Shown: positions 1-9,262 of the stretch, in pieces
Numbering within the stretch: position 1 is the stretch's first letter
Layout of the letters: every line of letters starts with the position of its first letter
From: Tetmemena sp. SeJ-2015
Taxonomy: Eukaryota; Ciliophora; Spirotrichea; Sporadotrichida; Oxytrichidae
Direction of reading: 5' to 3'
DNA length: 64,000 nt
NCBI GenBank assembly: GCA_027382625.1
Contig: JAJKFJ010022828.1
Location: 62,001 to 126,000, forward strand
Position numbers and translations under genes: made by a program
Notes under the pieces: generated by a model
Told to the model about the DNA's origin: nothing
What the model saw: the letters and a program-made list of their open reading frames with translations, nothing else
The model's database searches: none

Positions 1-291
1 CGACCAGCCGTGCATCGCCTGCACCAGGGGGCGGTCGGTCCAGTCGGACGCCGCCTCGGCGCAGGCGGCGAGGACCGTGTCATAAAGCCCGTGTTCGCGG
101 ATCTCGAACTGGGTCGTGTGCACCCCGACGGCCAAGCCGCCCACGCCGGCATCGACATAGTAGCGCGTCAGGGCGCGTTGGCGGACCGTGTCCATCGCGC
201 TGCCTTCGCCCAGGGCCAGCGGATGGGCGGGGATGACCGTGCCTGCGCGCAAAAGATCGAGGACCGGCGTGGGGATGTCTGTCCAATGCAT
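1..291 (-). CDS. Dihydrodipicolinate synthase (DapA)-family protein, N-terminal part
   Basis: The first 97 residues of a TIM-barrel aldolase/lyase of the DapA superfamily are encoded; the gene runs off the left edge. It starts MHWTDIPTPVLDLLRAGTVI and continues with a segment ending YYVDAGVGGLAVGVHTTQFE, which matches the early barrel strands of the DHDPS-like proteins often found beside an NAD-dependent epimerase and an NMT1-type ABC transporter in alphaproteobacteria. AAAGG lies about 9 nt before the ATG. The 12-nt gap to the acetyltransferase stop suggests one minus-strand operon. The substrate cannot be inferred, and the catalytic Lys and Tyr positions are outside the window. Confidence 0.75.
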   Translation of the reverse strand, partial: MHWTDIPTPVLDLLRAGTVIPAHPLALGEGSAMDTVRQRALTRYYVDAGVGGLAVGVHTTQFEIREHGLYDTVLAACAEAASDWTDRPLVQAMHGWS

Positions 292-303
292 GAGGTAACC
301 TTT

Positions 304-1110
304 CTATCCTAGTTCTGGCCCGGCCGCGGCGAACAGGCGGGCGGTATCGGCCCCCCAGGGGGCCTTGCCGCGGACCATCCGCAGAAACGAGCGTTGTTCG
401 GCAAAGCCTCTGGCCCCAAGGGCCTTGGCCAGCGGCTGCTGCGCCATGGCATCCACGAAGACCGGGCCATTCACATGGGCCAGCGCGGCGGCCAGAAGGT
501 CAGCGGCGATTTCGGGCGTCCTGGCGACGATGGGTCCGATCTGGGTCGCCAGACGCCCCCGGCGACCCAGAACGAAGCCATCCTGCGTGTCGCGCACCAG
601 GGCAAGCCGCCCGGGCCGCGCGACGAAATCGCGCAACATGAAGCTGCGATCCCCGGCAAAGGCGTCGCGGTCCAGCGCCGCGATCCAGCCCTGGTCTTCC
701 GCCCCGAAAGGCCGAAGGCCCGGATGGGTTGCATGGCCTGCGCCCGTGCCGGCGCCCGCCATCCGCAGCACCTGCGCCACAGGCCGAAAGCCCAGGCTGG
801 CGTAAAGCGGCTGGCCCTCGGCGGTCGCGTCAAGACAGGCGGCGCGTCCCGCACCTTCCAGCCGGTCGATGCAGGCCGCCATCAGGCGCTTGGCATGGCC
901 CTGGCGGCGCAGCGCCCGGGTGACAAGGATCATGCGATCCAGCCGAGCCTGCGCCATGGCAGCGATGCCGCTGCATGCGGCTGCCCCGCTGTCGCGCAGC
1001 GCGAAGCCGCGCGCCCGCGCCAGCATCATCCGCCAATCGCGCGATCTGGTTCACCCCGCCTCGACCGACAGGCGAGGCAGGTTCGCGTCGTCCGGCGCAA
1101 GAGGGGAGGC
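304..1110 (-). CDS. GNAT-family N-acetyltransferase (interrupted)
   Basis: The protein resembles two-domain GNAT acetyltransferases that transfer acetyl from acetyl-CoA to an amine. The acetyl-CoA loop region reads RRQGHAKRLMAACIDRLEG, followed by LDATAEGQPLYASLGFRPV, the usual beta-5 'LYxxLGF' signature. The longest intact frame starts at 1029 and lacks the N-terminal strand. The missing piece can be read upstream (PLAPDDANLPRLSVEAG) but ends at an in-frame TGA at 1049-1051 where the family has 'GWNQ', so a pair of small indels near 1040-1052 is likely. The true start is probably near 1110, right after the epimerase gene. The substrate is unknown. Confidence in the family is high and in the start is low. 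Confidence 0.7.
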
Positions 1111-1113
1111 CGC

Positions 1114-2140
1114 AGTAGCGCCCATCGCGGCCTCGAATTTCGTGGGCTTGCCCAGCGTCGGCATGTCGCGGGCGATCCAGTCGGCCTGCCAGTCGATCAG
1201 GCGGGCCAGCGGCACTTCGGGGTAACCGAAGAGACGGAAGGCCTCGGCCGAATTGCTCAGCCAAAGTTCGGGTTGCGGCGTGCCGGTGAAGGTCACCTCT
1301 TTGCCAAGCGCTTGCCCAGTTCGGTCGCCAGCCAGCGCACCGAGATGGTTTCCGGCCCGCTGACGTTCAGCGCCGAGGCGGGCACCGTCGCCTCGGACAG
1401 GGCGCGCAGCGAAAAGCGGTTCACATCGCCCTGCCAGATGACATTGACATGGCCAATGGACAGGTCGACCGGCAGGCCCGCCGCGACCTTCTGCGCGATG
1501 TCGCAGATCACGCCGTAGCGCAGGTCGATGGCATAGTTCAGACGGATGATCCGCCCCGGCGCGCCATTGACGGTCGAAAAGTGTTCGAACATCCGTTCGC
1601 GCCCGATGCAGGACTGGGCATATTCGCCCGGCGGGTCCAGCGGGGTGTCTTCATCCGCGCCGATATCGACCAGCGGCACGAAGGAATAGACGCAGCCGGT
1701 CGAGAAGACCGCAAAGCGCGCATCGGTGAAGGTCTCGGCGACCAGCCCCGGCAGATAGGTGTTCATCGCCCAGGTCAGGCCTGGTTCTTGGACGAGCCGA
1801 ACTTGTGGCCTGCCATGAAGACCACATTCTTGGCCCGGGGCAGTCGGGCCAGCTCGTCGCGGCTGGTCAGGTCGCACTGGATGGTCTCGATGCCCCAGTC
1901 GTCGAGTTGCCGCCGCGCCTCGGGGTCGGAAAAGCGGGAAACGCCGATCACACGCTTGCCCGGGGCGGCGCGGGCCGCCATGCGCGCCAGGGACGGGCCC
2001 ACCTTGCCCGCGACCCCCAGGACCAGGATGTCCCCGTCAAGCGCCGCCAGGCTGGCCTCGGTCGCCGCATCGGGACGCGAGAGCATTTCCTCCAGCGTCT
2101 CCGTGTCCTGGATGGAATGGGGCAACGGCTGATCGAGCAT
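1114..2140 (-). CDS. NAD-dependent epimerase/dehydratase-family protein (frameshifted)
   Basis: This is a short-chain-dehydrogenase-type Rossmann protein. An N-terminal nucleotide-binding segment ILVLGVAGKVGPSLARMAAR (GxxGxxG-like) is followed by a catalytic region containing VFSTGCVYSFV, with the Ser and Tyr of an atypical SDR active site. Three reading frames are needed: 2140-1775, about 1800-1293 and 1296 to about 1114, so there are indels near 1790 and 1295 and another near 1130 at the C-terminus (KPTKFEA). The ATG at 2140 is chosen over 2164 because AAGGA lies 8 nt upstream. It sits between the ABC permease and the acetyltransferase, with a DHDPS-family gene further on, suggesting catabolism of a sugar-acid-like substrate imported by the adjacent transporter. 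That role is inference. Confidence 0.75.
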
Positions 2141-2229
2141 GGTGCTGTCCTTCTTGTCTTTCAAATGTGATCTGGATCGACAGTCGCCGCAGGGCGGGAT
2201 GGCGTCGTGTCATTCGGGATGGGGTTGCG

Positions 2230-3044
2230 TCACTTGGCGGCGTCAAGGCGCGCGTCCTTGACGACAAAGATCTTCTCCAGCGCGGCGACGGCGGCGTAGA
2301 GCAGGATTCCCAGGAGGCTGAGCAGGATGACGGCCATGAACATCGCGGCGGTATCCAGCGTCGATTGCACCTGGATCATCACGTAGCCAAGGCCCTCGCT
2401 CGAGGCGACGAATTCGCCGACGATGGCACCGGCAACCGCCAGGATCGCGCCGACCTTCATGGCCGAGAAGATATAGGGCAGGGCGCCGGGCAGTTGGATC
2501 TTGATGAAGATCTGCCAGCGCGAGCCCTTGAGCGCCCGAACGAGGTCGAGCAGGTCCGGTTCCACTTCCTGAAGCCGCGGGTGGTGGTGATCAGGATCGG
2601 AAAGAAGCTGATGATGAAGGCGAAGAAGATGTTGGTGGCCACGCCATAGCCGAACCAGACGATCAGCAAGGGGCCAAGCGCGACCTTGGGGATCATCGAA
2701 ATGGTCAGGAACAGCGGCATCAGCACGGCGCGGGCGGTCTGAAGCCAGAGGAACAGCATGGCGACCACCACACCGGCAAGAATGGCCAGCGCATAGCCGA
2801 GAAAGATCTCGGTCGCGGTGATCAGGCTGTTATAGGCCCATTGATAGCTGGGATCGAGCAGGGTCAGCAGCGTCGCCTGGGGCGAGGGCAGGATGAAGGC
2901 CGGAATGCCGCCATAGGTGCTGGCCAGATACCAGAGCGCCAGGAAGGCAAGGTGACCGGCAACCGCCAGAGCCGCATTCGACCAGCCGTCGGGCAGCATC
3001 GCGCGCCTTGGCGGACGGGCTTGGGCTTTGATCGGGTCGGGCAT
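2230..3044 (-). CDS. ABC transporter permease, SsuC/ThiX family (frameshifted)
   Basis: An inner-membrane permease of the nitrate/sulfonate/pyrimidine-type ABC importers. After a cytoplasmic N-terminus there are about six hydrophobic segments. The EAA-type loop falls at VEPDLLDLVRALKGSRWQIF and the segment IQLPGALPYIFSAMKVGAIL follows it, both typical of SsuC-like proteins. One base is missing near 2570, so the first 150 or so codons and the last 110 are in different frames. It is divergent from the binding-protein gene at 3278 and shares the 233-bp intergenic region with it. No ATPase for this importer lies in the window, so it probably sits elsewhere. Confidence 0.85.
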
Positions 3045-3061
3045 CGGTCGGGCCTCCGGGA

Positions 3062-3079
3062 ATCAACTGTATGGTTGAT
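3062..3079. promoter_or_regulatory. Palindromic operator candidate, copy 1
   Basis: A perfect inverted repeat, ATCAAC-TGTATG-GTTGAT, lies 17 nt upstream of the permease start in the divergent permease/binding-protein intergenic region. A related copy sits 96 bp away. It is probably the binding site of a regulator encoded outside the window. Confidence 0.55.
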
Positions 3080-3157
3080 GAACCTCTACGGATATCAGTG
3101 CGACGTCAATCAATTTTGTGATGTTGGGGGCGCTTTCCGGTTTGATCCTGACATTTC

Positions 3158-3175
3158 GTCAACCGTCTGTTTGAT
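3158..3175. promoter_or_regulatory. Palindromic operator candidate, copy 2
   Basis: GTCAAC-CGTCTG-TTTGAT matches the 3062-3079 palindrome at 14 of 18 positions and has the same 6-6-6 layout, with one mismatch between the inner arms. It lies about 100 nt upstream of the binding-protein start. Confidence 0.5.
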
Positions 3176-3277
3176 ATTTATTGACTCCCCGGAATCCTTG
3201 GCCCTAGGCTCGGATCACGATGCGCGCCCTGGCGGCGCGCCAAGATGGACCTGTCCAACAAAACTGGGAGTCACCGA

Positions 3278-4273
3278 ATGAAACTTGTCGCGAAAAGCGC
3301 GATTGCCGCCGCGGTCCTGGCAGGCTTGCCGGCTGCGGGTCTTGCAGAGGAATCGGTCAGCCTGATCCTGAACTGGACGGCCGGGGCCGATCACGCGCCG
3401 CTGTATTACGCGCTGGATCAGGGCTGGTATGCCGAGGCTGGCATCGCCCTTGATATCCAGCCGGGCAAGGGGTCGGGTCTGGCGGCGCAGAATGTCGGGG
3501 TCGGCGCGACCGATATCGGCATCGCCGAGGTCGGCACTGCGCTTCTGGCCAAGTCGAAGGGGGCCGAGCTGACGGCGGTCATGGCGCTGTACGCGAATTC
3601 GCCCTTCACGCTTTACTGGAAGAAATCCAGCGGCATCGAAACGGTGAAGGATTTCCCGGGCAAGACGGTTGGCAATCCCGCCGGGGACGCCGCGCGGGTG
3701 ATGTGGCCTGCCTTCGCCAAGGCGGCGGGCCTGCCCGAAGATGCGGTCAGCTTCGTCAATGTCGCGCCGCCCGCCAAGCTGCCGACGCTGGTTTCCGGCC
3801 GGGTGGACATCATCAGCGACTTCTACAACGGCCATGACCAGAAGATCAAAGAACTGGGCGACGATCTGGGCTTCATCCGCTGGAGCGAGCTGGGCCTCAA
3901 CCCCTATGGCAATTCCTTCATCGTCAACAATGCCTTCCTGGCTGAACGCAAGGGCACGGTGAAGGCCTTTGTCGCCGTGACCCAGCGCGCCTATGCCGCC
4001 TGCGTGGCCACCCCTTCGCCCTGCATGGATTCGCTGCTGGCCCATGCCAGCGGCTTGCAGAAAGCCGATATGGAGGACCAGTGGGGACGTGTGGTGGAAC
4101 TGATGACGACGGATGACACCGTCGAGAAGGGCCTGGGCTGGTTCGGCGAGGCCCGGGTCAAGGATACCTATGATCTGGTCAACACCTACTTTGAACTTGA
4201 GACGCAGTTCGACCCGGCGACGGCCTTCACGAACGAGTTCCTGAACACCGAGGTCAAGATGGTCAGCAAGTAA
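3278..4273 (+). CDS. ABC transporter substrate-binding protein, NMT1/THI5-like
   Basis: A periplasmic binding protein of the SsuA/NMT1 family (331 aa). A Sec signal peptide (MKLVAKSAIAAAVLAGLPAAGLA, cut before EESVS) is followed by SLILNWTAGADHAPLYYALD, the hallmark first strand and helix of the THI5/NMT1 fold. A VGNPAGDAARVMWPAFAKAAG region follows, as expected for lobe 2. The ATG at 3278 is preferred to 3245 because GGGAG is 8 nt upstream and it gives a clean signal peptide. The gene is intact. It is divergent from its cognate permease. The family binds pyrimidines, thiamine precursors, sulfonates or nitrate, and the ligand cannot be chosen from sequence alone. A terminator follows. Confidence 0.88.
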   Translation: MKLVAKSAIAAAVLAGLPAAGLAEESVSLILNWTAGADHAPLYYALDQGWYAEAGIALDIQPGKGSGLAAQNVGVGATDIGIAEVGTALLAKSKGAELTAVMALYANSPFTLYWKKSSGIETVKDFPGKTVGNPAGDAARVMWPAFAKAAGLPEDAVSFVNVAPPAKLPTLVSGRVDIISDFYNGHDQKIKELGDDLGFIRWSELGLNPYGNSFIVNNAFLAERKGTVKAFVAVTQRAYAACVATPSPCMDSLLAHASGLQKADMEDQWGRVVELMTTDDTVEKGLGWFGEARVKDTYDLVNTYFELETQFDPATAFTNEFLNTEVKMVSK

Positions 4274-4284
4274 TCCCGGCGCGA

Positions 4285-4305
4285 TCCGGCGGTTGTCCCG
4301 CCGGA
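4285..4305 (+). terminator. GC-rich hairpin without T-tract
   Basis: An 8-bp perfect stem, TCCGGCGG-TTGTC-CCGCCGGA, starts 12 nt after the binding-protein stop. With no U-run it is more likely an mRNA 3' end stabiliser than a terminator by itself. Confidence 0.45.
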
Positions 4306-4362
4306 CATGTCCCTTCTAACCGCCCCGACATCGGTTGCGGTGGTCGTCCTGCGAAACAGCGC

Positions 4363-4399
4363 GGCCCGGGTCCCAAACAGGGATCCGGGCCTCTCTTTT
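4363..4399 (+). terminator. Intrinsic terminator after the NMT1-type binding protein
   Basis: GGCCCGGGTCCC-AAACA-GGGATCCGGGCC forms a 12-bp near-perfect stem followed by TCTCTTTT, the classical layout. The rest of the 4274-4524 gap shows no gene. Confidence 0.8.
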
Positions 4400-4524
4400 C
4401 CGCCGTCCGGTGATTCCAGAGAATTTTCCTGAAATCCACGACTTAACCGGGATTTAGCCTGTCGGCGGCAAGACTGCCCTGCGATGGCCCGGCATCCTGC
4501 CCGGCCCGGCAAGGGGTTCGGCGG

Positions 4525-7500
4525 ATGGCGACCTATTATGGCGGATCGGGCAATGACACCGCCACCGGCACCTCCGACAATGACTCGCTTTCCGGGAATG
4601 GCGGCAATGACAGCCTCTACGGCGGCGCGGGCGATGACACGCTGTCGGGCGATGCCGGCTATGACATCCTGTACGGCGATGCGGCAATGACCTGATCACT
4701 GGCGGCGACGATACCTATGATGACGTCTATGGCGGCGACGGCAATGACACGATCTATGCCGGCAATTCCAGCGGCGACTATTTCCTTCGGCGGAGCAGGC
4801 GACGATCTGATCATGATGGCGACGGCAGCGATCTGGCGCGCGGCGATCAGGGCAATGACACGATCTACGGCGGACTTGGCAACGACAGCGATGTCGGCGG
4901 CACCGGCAATGACCAGGTCTATGGCGGGGCGGGCAGTGATTCCGTTGCGGGCGACGATGGCCGGGATTCGATCTATGGCGGCACCGAGAATGACACGGTG
5001 CAGGGTGGGCAGGGCGGCGACCTTCTGGACGGCGGCGACGGGGCCGACCTGATCCGCGGCGATATCCGCACGTTCGGCCCCACCGCCTATCCATCGGGGT
5101 CCAGCCTGACGCCCACATCCTTCAGCTTCACCAACAGCTCGACCCTGACGGTCAAGCTGTACTGGATCGACTTTTCCGGCACGCCGCAGCTTTACGCCAC
5201 GCTGGCGTCGGGGCAGGGCTGGTATGGCAACAGCTATGCCGAACATAACTGGATGGTCACTGACGCCGCGACGGGGGATTACCTGTCGGTCTATGGCGGC
5301 GGGGTGAACCAGTCGATCAGCACCGAGATTTCGCCGACCGATCACGGGCGGCGCGGGCGCCGACACGATCTACGGCAAATTACGGCCATGATTCCATCGA
5401 TGCCGGGTCCGAAATTACCTGTTTAATGGCGGATCGGGCAATGATACGGTCGCGGGCGGCACCGGCGACAAACACGGTCGATCTGGGCGCGGGCGACGAT
5501 GCGGTGGGCGACTGGAATGCCAATCCCGGAAAATGACGTGATCTATGGCGGCGCGGGCAATGACCTGCTCTATGGCGGCGCGGACAATGACACGCTCTAT
5601 GGTGGCAGCGGCAATGACACGCTGTCGGGCGGGATCGGCAGCGACACGATTTATGGCGGCAGCGGCAATGATGCGGCGATCCTTACAGAGGACCACCAGC
5701 CCGCCCTTTATGACATGGGCGAGGAGACGGGGGACCGCGATGCGCTGTGGTTCGGCAATTACACCCTGACCAACGGTGTCAGCGTCACCTTTTCCGGCAC
5801 GGATGCGGGCACATACGGCTATGCGGGCGGGGCAAGCGGCGGTTTCATCGGGGTCGAGCAGATTTTTGGCACGGAATATGGCGACACGATCAATGCGGCG
5901 GCCGATACGGATGGCGTGACCGTGTCGGGCAATGGCGGCGCGGATTCGATCACTGCCGGGAGTGGATATGACTGGATCTATGCAGGCAGCGGCGATGATA
6001 CGGTCTTCGGCGGCACCAGCAGCGACACGATCTTCGGAGGGGACGGCAACGACCTGCTGTCGGGTGACGCTGACAATGATCTGATGGTGGGCGAGGCGGG
6101 AAATGACACGCTGGCGGGCGGGGCGGGGCAGGACACGCTGTTTGGCGGGGCGGGCCGGACAGCCTGGATGGCGGGGCAGGCAATGATCTGATTCTGCTGG
6201 ATGACGCCGACAACGCGAATGACGCGGCCTATGGCGGAGCGGGCAATGACATGTTGGTTGCGCGATCCGACTACAGCGGCGGCAGTGACTCGCTTTACGG
6301 AGGGGCCGACCGCGATACCCTGTTCGCCGGAGCGGGCGATTACGTTGCGGGCGGTGAGACCGGCGACGATTTCGACTCGCTCTACCTGTCGGGTGCCCCC
6401 TATCTCGGCACCAATGTCATCTTCAGCGCCAGCGGCACGGGCACGGCCCTGGACATGGGCTTCACGCTGAATTTCACCGAGATTGAAGCGATCACGACGA
6501 CAGAGTTCGACGACAGGGTCGATGCCAGCGCCGACAGTGGCGGGATGCAGATCAATCTGGGCTCGGGCGAGGATTTTGCCCAGGGCGGGTCCGGCAACGA
6601 CACGATCTATGGCGGGGCGGACAATGACACGCTGGCGGGTGGCGCCGGGGCGGATCTGTTCTATGGCGGCGCCGGTCTGGACGTGCTGGACTATTCCGCC
6701 TCGGGCGCGGGCGTCTCGGTCAATCTTGCCACCGGCGCGCTTTCGGGCGGCGATGCCACCGGCGACAGCATCGCCGGCATGGACGGCATCATCGGCTCGG
6801 CCTATGACGATACGCTGACCGGCGCGACGGCCAGTCGACCGCGCCTGCCGACTTCTTCACCACCTTGATCAGTGCCGGTGCCGGAAATGACCTGGTCTAT
6901 GGCGGCGGCGGCAATGATTCCTGATGGGCGACGGTGGAAATGACACGCTGTATGGCGGCACGGGCGATGACAGCCTGGTTTGGGCGGCAGCGCAATGACA
7001 CGCTTTCGGGGGCGCGGGCAATGACACGCTGACGGCGGCGACGGCGGCGACGTTTTCGACTTCGACCCGCGCCGATGGTGCCGACCGGGTGACCGATTTC
7101 GACCGCCCTTGGTCGAGGGCCATAGGACCGATGGGCTGGATTCAGCGCCCGGGGGGGGGGGGGGGGGCCCCCGAGGGCATGCGGGGCGATTTCACCATGG
7201 CGATGACGGGCAGGGAAAATACGCGCTGCCCTTCCCCAAAGGGGGGGGGCGGGGTTTTGGGTGGGGGTTGACCCGACCGGTCTTGCAAGTTTGAAGCGCA
7301 TCGGATGGGGCTCCCCTGTTTCACCGGGGCCCACGCTGATCGACACGCCGGGGGGGCGGTGCCGGATCGGGTCTGCGGGGGGGCGATCTGGTGACCACGC
7401 CGGGCGGCGCGGCGGAACCCTTTGGGCGGGGGGGCGGCATGTGGGGGTCGAGGAACGGGCGCCCCCAGCGTGCGCCGGTGATGATCCGGCGCGGCGCCCT

Positions 7501-7949
7501 GGGAAAAACCCGTTTCCGCGGGAAACTCCCCTGCTTCCCCGGGCGGGGGGGCCCCCCCGGGCCTGGCCCCGGGGGGAAATTTGGGCCCATCTGGGCAGGG
7601 GGGCCTTTCCCGCGTGCAGGAGGGACGGCCTCGGTGCGCTATACCATCGCTTCTTGCGCGGCACGGACGGGTGCGGGCGAATGGGCATGGGCCGAGACCT
7701 GTGGGCCCGGGCCTCCCGGTCTTGCGGCTTTTGGGCAGTGCCGCAGCGAAGGAAAATCCCCCTTGCGCTGCCCTGGCTGGGCGCGGCTTTGAAAGCGCCC
7801 GGACTGGGCCGCTGCTTTACGGGCCACGCGTCCCCCCGGTGCTGACCGGGCGCATCCTGCGCGCCTTGCCAGGGTCGCGCCGGTGCCGGGCGAATCCCTG
7901 CCCGGGCTGGCGCAACTGCAACCGGCCCATCCTGCGCCGCGCCGGATGA
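4525..7949 (+). CDS. Secreted RTX-repeat protein with VHL-beta-like insert and Hint-like C-terminus (many frameshifts)
   Basis: A large type-I-secreted-type protein built of glycine/aspartate nonapeptide repeats (for example [20 protein letters not shown]), which bind calcium in a beta-roll. It starts [20 protein letters not shown], with AAGGGG upstream. Repeats fill 4540-5060, 5520-5690, 5930-6280, 6590-6680 and 6880-7040. Non-repeat spacers lie between them, including a VHL-beta-like module at about 5115-5306. After 7080 a 'DRVTDFD' segment, typical of the end of RTX blocks, leads into a Hint-like region starting at a Cys near 7317 and continuing to an end such as 7949. At least eight frameshifts are needed, and 7140-7640 contains inflated G and C runs, so the C-terminal reading is tentative. 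No secretion ABC gene is adjacent. Function could be adhesin, S-layer-like or enzyme; cytotoxicity is not indicated. Confidence 0.75.
5115..5306 (+). other. VHL-beta-like domain inside the RTX protein
   Basis: In one open frame the segment starts [20 protein letters not shown] and goes on with Tyr, Thr-Leu, Gly, Ser-Tyr, His and Trp-Met-Val-Thr-Asp at intervals that fit the von Hippel-Lindau beta domain pattern (N-S-x-V-x-L-Y-W-I-D-x-x-G ... Y-x-x-L-x-x-G ... S-Y-x-x-H-x-W). This assignment is by eye from the conserved spacing. It lies between two blocks of calcium-binding repeats. Confidence 0.65.
7317..7949 (+). other. Degraded Hint (hedgehog/intein-like) domain region
   Basis: Starting at a Cys-Phe-Thr near 7317, short stretches in shifting frames read like a Hint domain: a 'TLIDTPGG' strand, then a 'GDLVTTPGG' and 'GRRHVG' segment, and near 7830 a '[11 protein letters not shown]' stretch as at the end of Hint_2 proteins. 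Frequent indels in G and C runs prevent a continuous translation. Rhodobacteraceae RTX proteins often end this way, which supports the reading. Confidence 0.45.
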
Positions 7950-8108
7950 ACAAATTTCCCGCAGAACCGCCTAAGACTGCGTCCTTTTCCGGCATCGCAC
8001 CCTGAACCCCATCAGGCGCCACTTGCCCGTTGCATTGCCTTGCGTCATTTGCTTACGTCGAAAGCAACAAGAGCGCAGGAACACCTGCCAGAAGTCAGGG
8101 AGACAAGG

Positions 8109-9184
8109 GTGGCTTCAGCAACCCGCAGCGACGCTTTCGTCGCATTTGAACATGTGCAGAAAAGCTATGACGGCGTCAGCCTGGTGGTGAAGGACCTTAA
8201 CCTTGCCATTGGCAAGGGCGAGTTTCTGACCATGCTTGGCCCCTCGGGCAGCGGAAAGACAACCTGTCTGATGATGCTGGCCGGGTTCGAAACGGCGACC
8301 CATGGCGAGATCACGCTGGATGGCCGCCCGATCAACCAGGTGCCGCCGCACAAGCGCGGCATCGGCATGGTGTTCCAGAATTACGCGCTTTTCCCGCATA
8401 TGACGGTGGGCGAGAACCTGTCCTTCCCGCTGGAAGTGCGCGGCATGGACAAGTCCGAGCGCGAGGCGAAGATCAAGCGCGCGCGGACATGGTGCAGATG
8501 GGCGCCTTTTCGGGGGTCGCCCCGGGCCCCGCTTTCGGGCGGGCAGCAGCAGCGGATCGCGCTGGCGCGGGCGCTGGTGTTCGACCCCAAGCTTGTCTTG
8601 ATGGACGAACCCTTGGGCGCTTTGGACAAGCAACTGCGCGAGCATATGCAGTTCGAGATCAAGCACCTGCACGATTCGCTCGGGATCACGGTGGTTTACG
8701 TCACGCATGATCAGGGCGAGGCCTTGACCATGTCGGACCGGATCGCGGTGTTCAACGACGGGCGCATCCAGCAACTGGCCCCGCCTGCCGATCTTTATGA
8801 ACGGCCCGGCAACAGCTTTGTCGCGGGCTTCATCGGCGAGAACAAAGGGTGAGGGCGGTCGGGATGCGGGGGCGGCCCGGTCGTTGCCCGGGCGAGCTGA
8901 TTGACGCAAAACCCCCCCCAAGTAGGGAAAAAGGGCCCGAAGACCCTGGTTCGATCCGGCCCGAACGGGTGAGTTCAAGCCCCCATGTGCCGCGGGCGCC
9001 CATAGTGGGGGCCGTGACCGAGGTGATCTATATGGGGGATATCCTGCGCGTGGTGCTGCGCGTCGCCGGGCAGGATGGCTTTGTCATGAAGATGCGCAAC
9101 ACGCTGGGGCAGACGAAGCTTGCCCCCGGCGAGGCGATCAAGGTGGGCTGGCATCCGCAGGATGCCCGCGCGCTGGATCCGTAA
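8109..9184 (+). CDS. ABC transporter ATP-binding protein, polyamine/PotA type (frameshifted)
   Basis: The ATPase of a spermidine/putrescine-type importer. Walker A is GPSGSGKTT, the Q-loop is in FQNYALFPHMTVGENLSFPL, the signature is LSGGQQQRIALARAL, Walker B is LVLMDEPLGALD and the switch His is in VTHDQGEA. A pair of compensating indels (about 8480-8535) garbles the segment before the signature. Another indel near 8850 puts the TOBE domain (IRPERV, then VTEVIYMGDILRVVLRV) in a second frame ending at 9184. GTG at 8109 is chosen as start because AGGGAG lies just upstream and ATG 8040 gives a non-family extension. It heads an operon with the binding protein and two permeases. Confidence 0.85.
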
Positions 9185-9262
9185 GAAATCGCCGCGGACC
9201 GGGCGCCAAGATCCGGGCGCGGCCAAAATGACCGCTGAAATGGTTCAACCTGGGAGTGACCT

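Noticed and set aside
394..1518. A 374-codon plus-strand frame over the acetyltransferase and epimerase
   Set aside because: It spans two unrelated minus-strand genes and their junction; its composition is that of a shadow frame.
4540..7040. Regular short repeats that could be mistaken for a CRISPR array
   Set aside because: The repeats are 27-bp-phased coding units of calcium-binding nonapeptides, vary in sequence and lack unique spacers of constant length.
7151..7172. Run of 17 G as a possible G-quadruplex regulatory element
   Set aside because: It is surrounded by other inflated homopolymers and broken frames, so a base-calling artefact is the simpler reading.
7391..7949. Several 100-200-codon frames in 7140-7950 as separate genes
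   Set aside because: They arise from GC-rich, error-prone sequence; only fragments of a Hint-like domain in shifting frames are recognisable.
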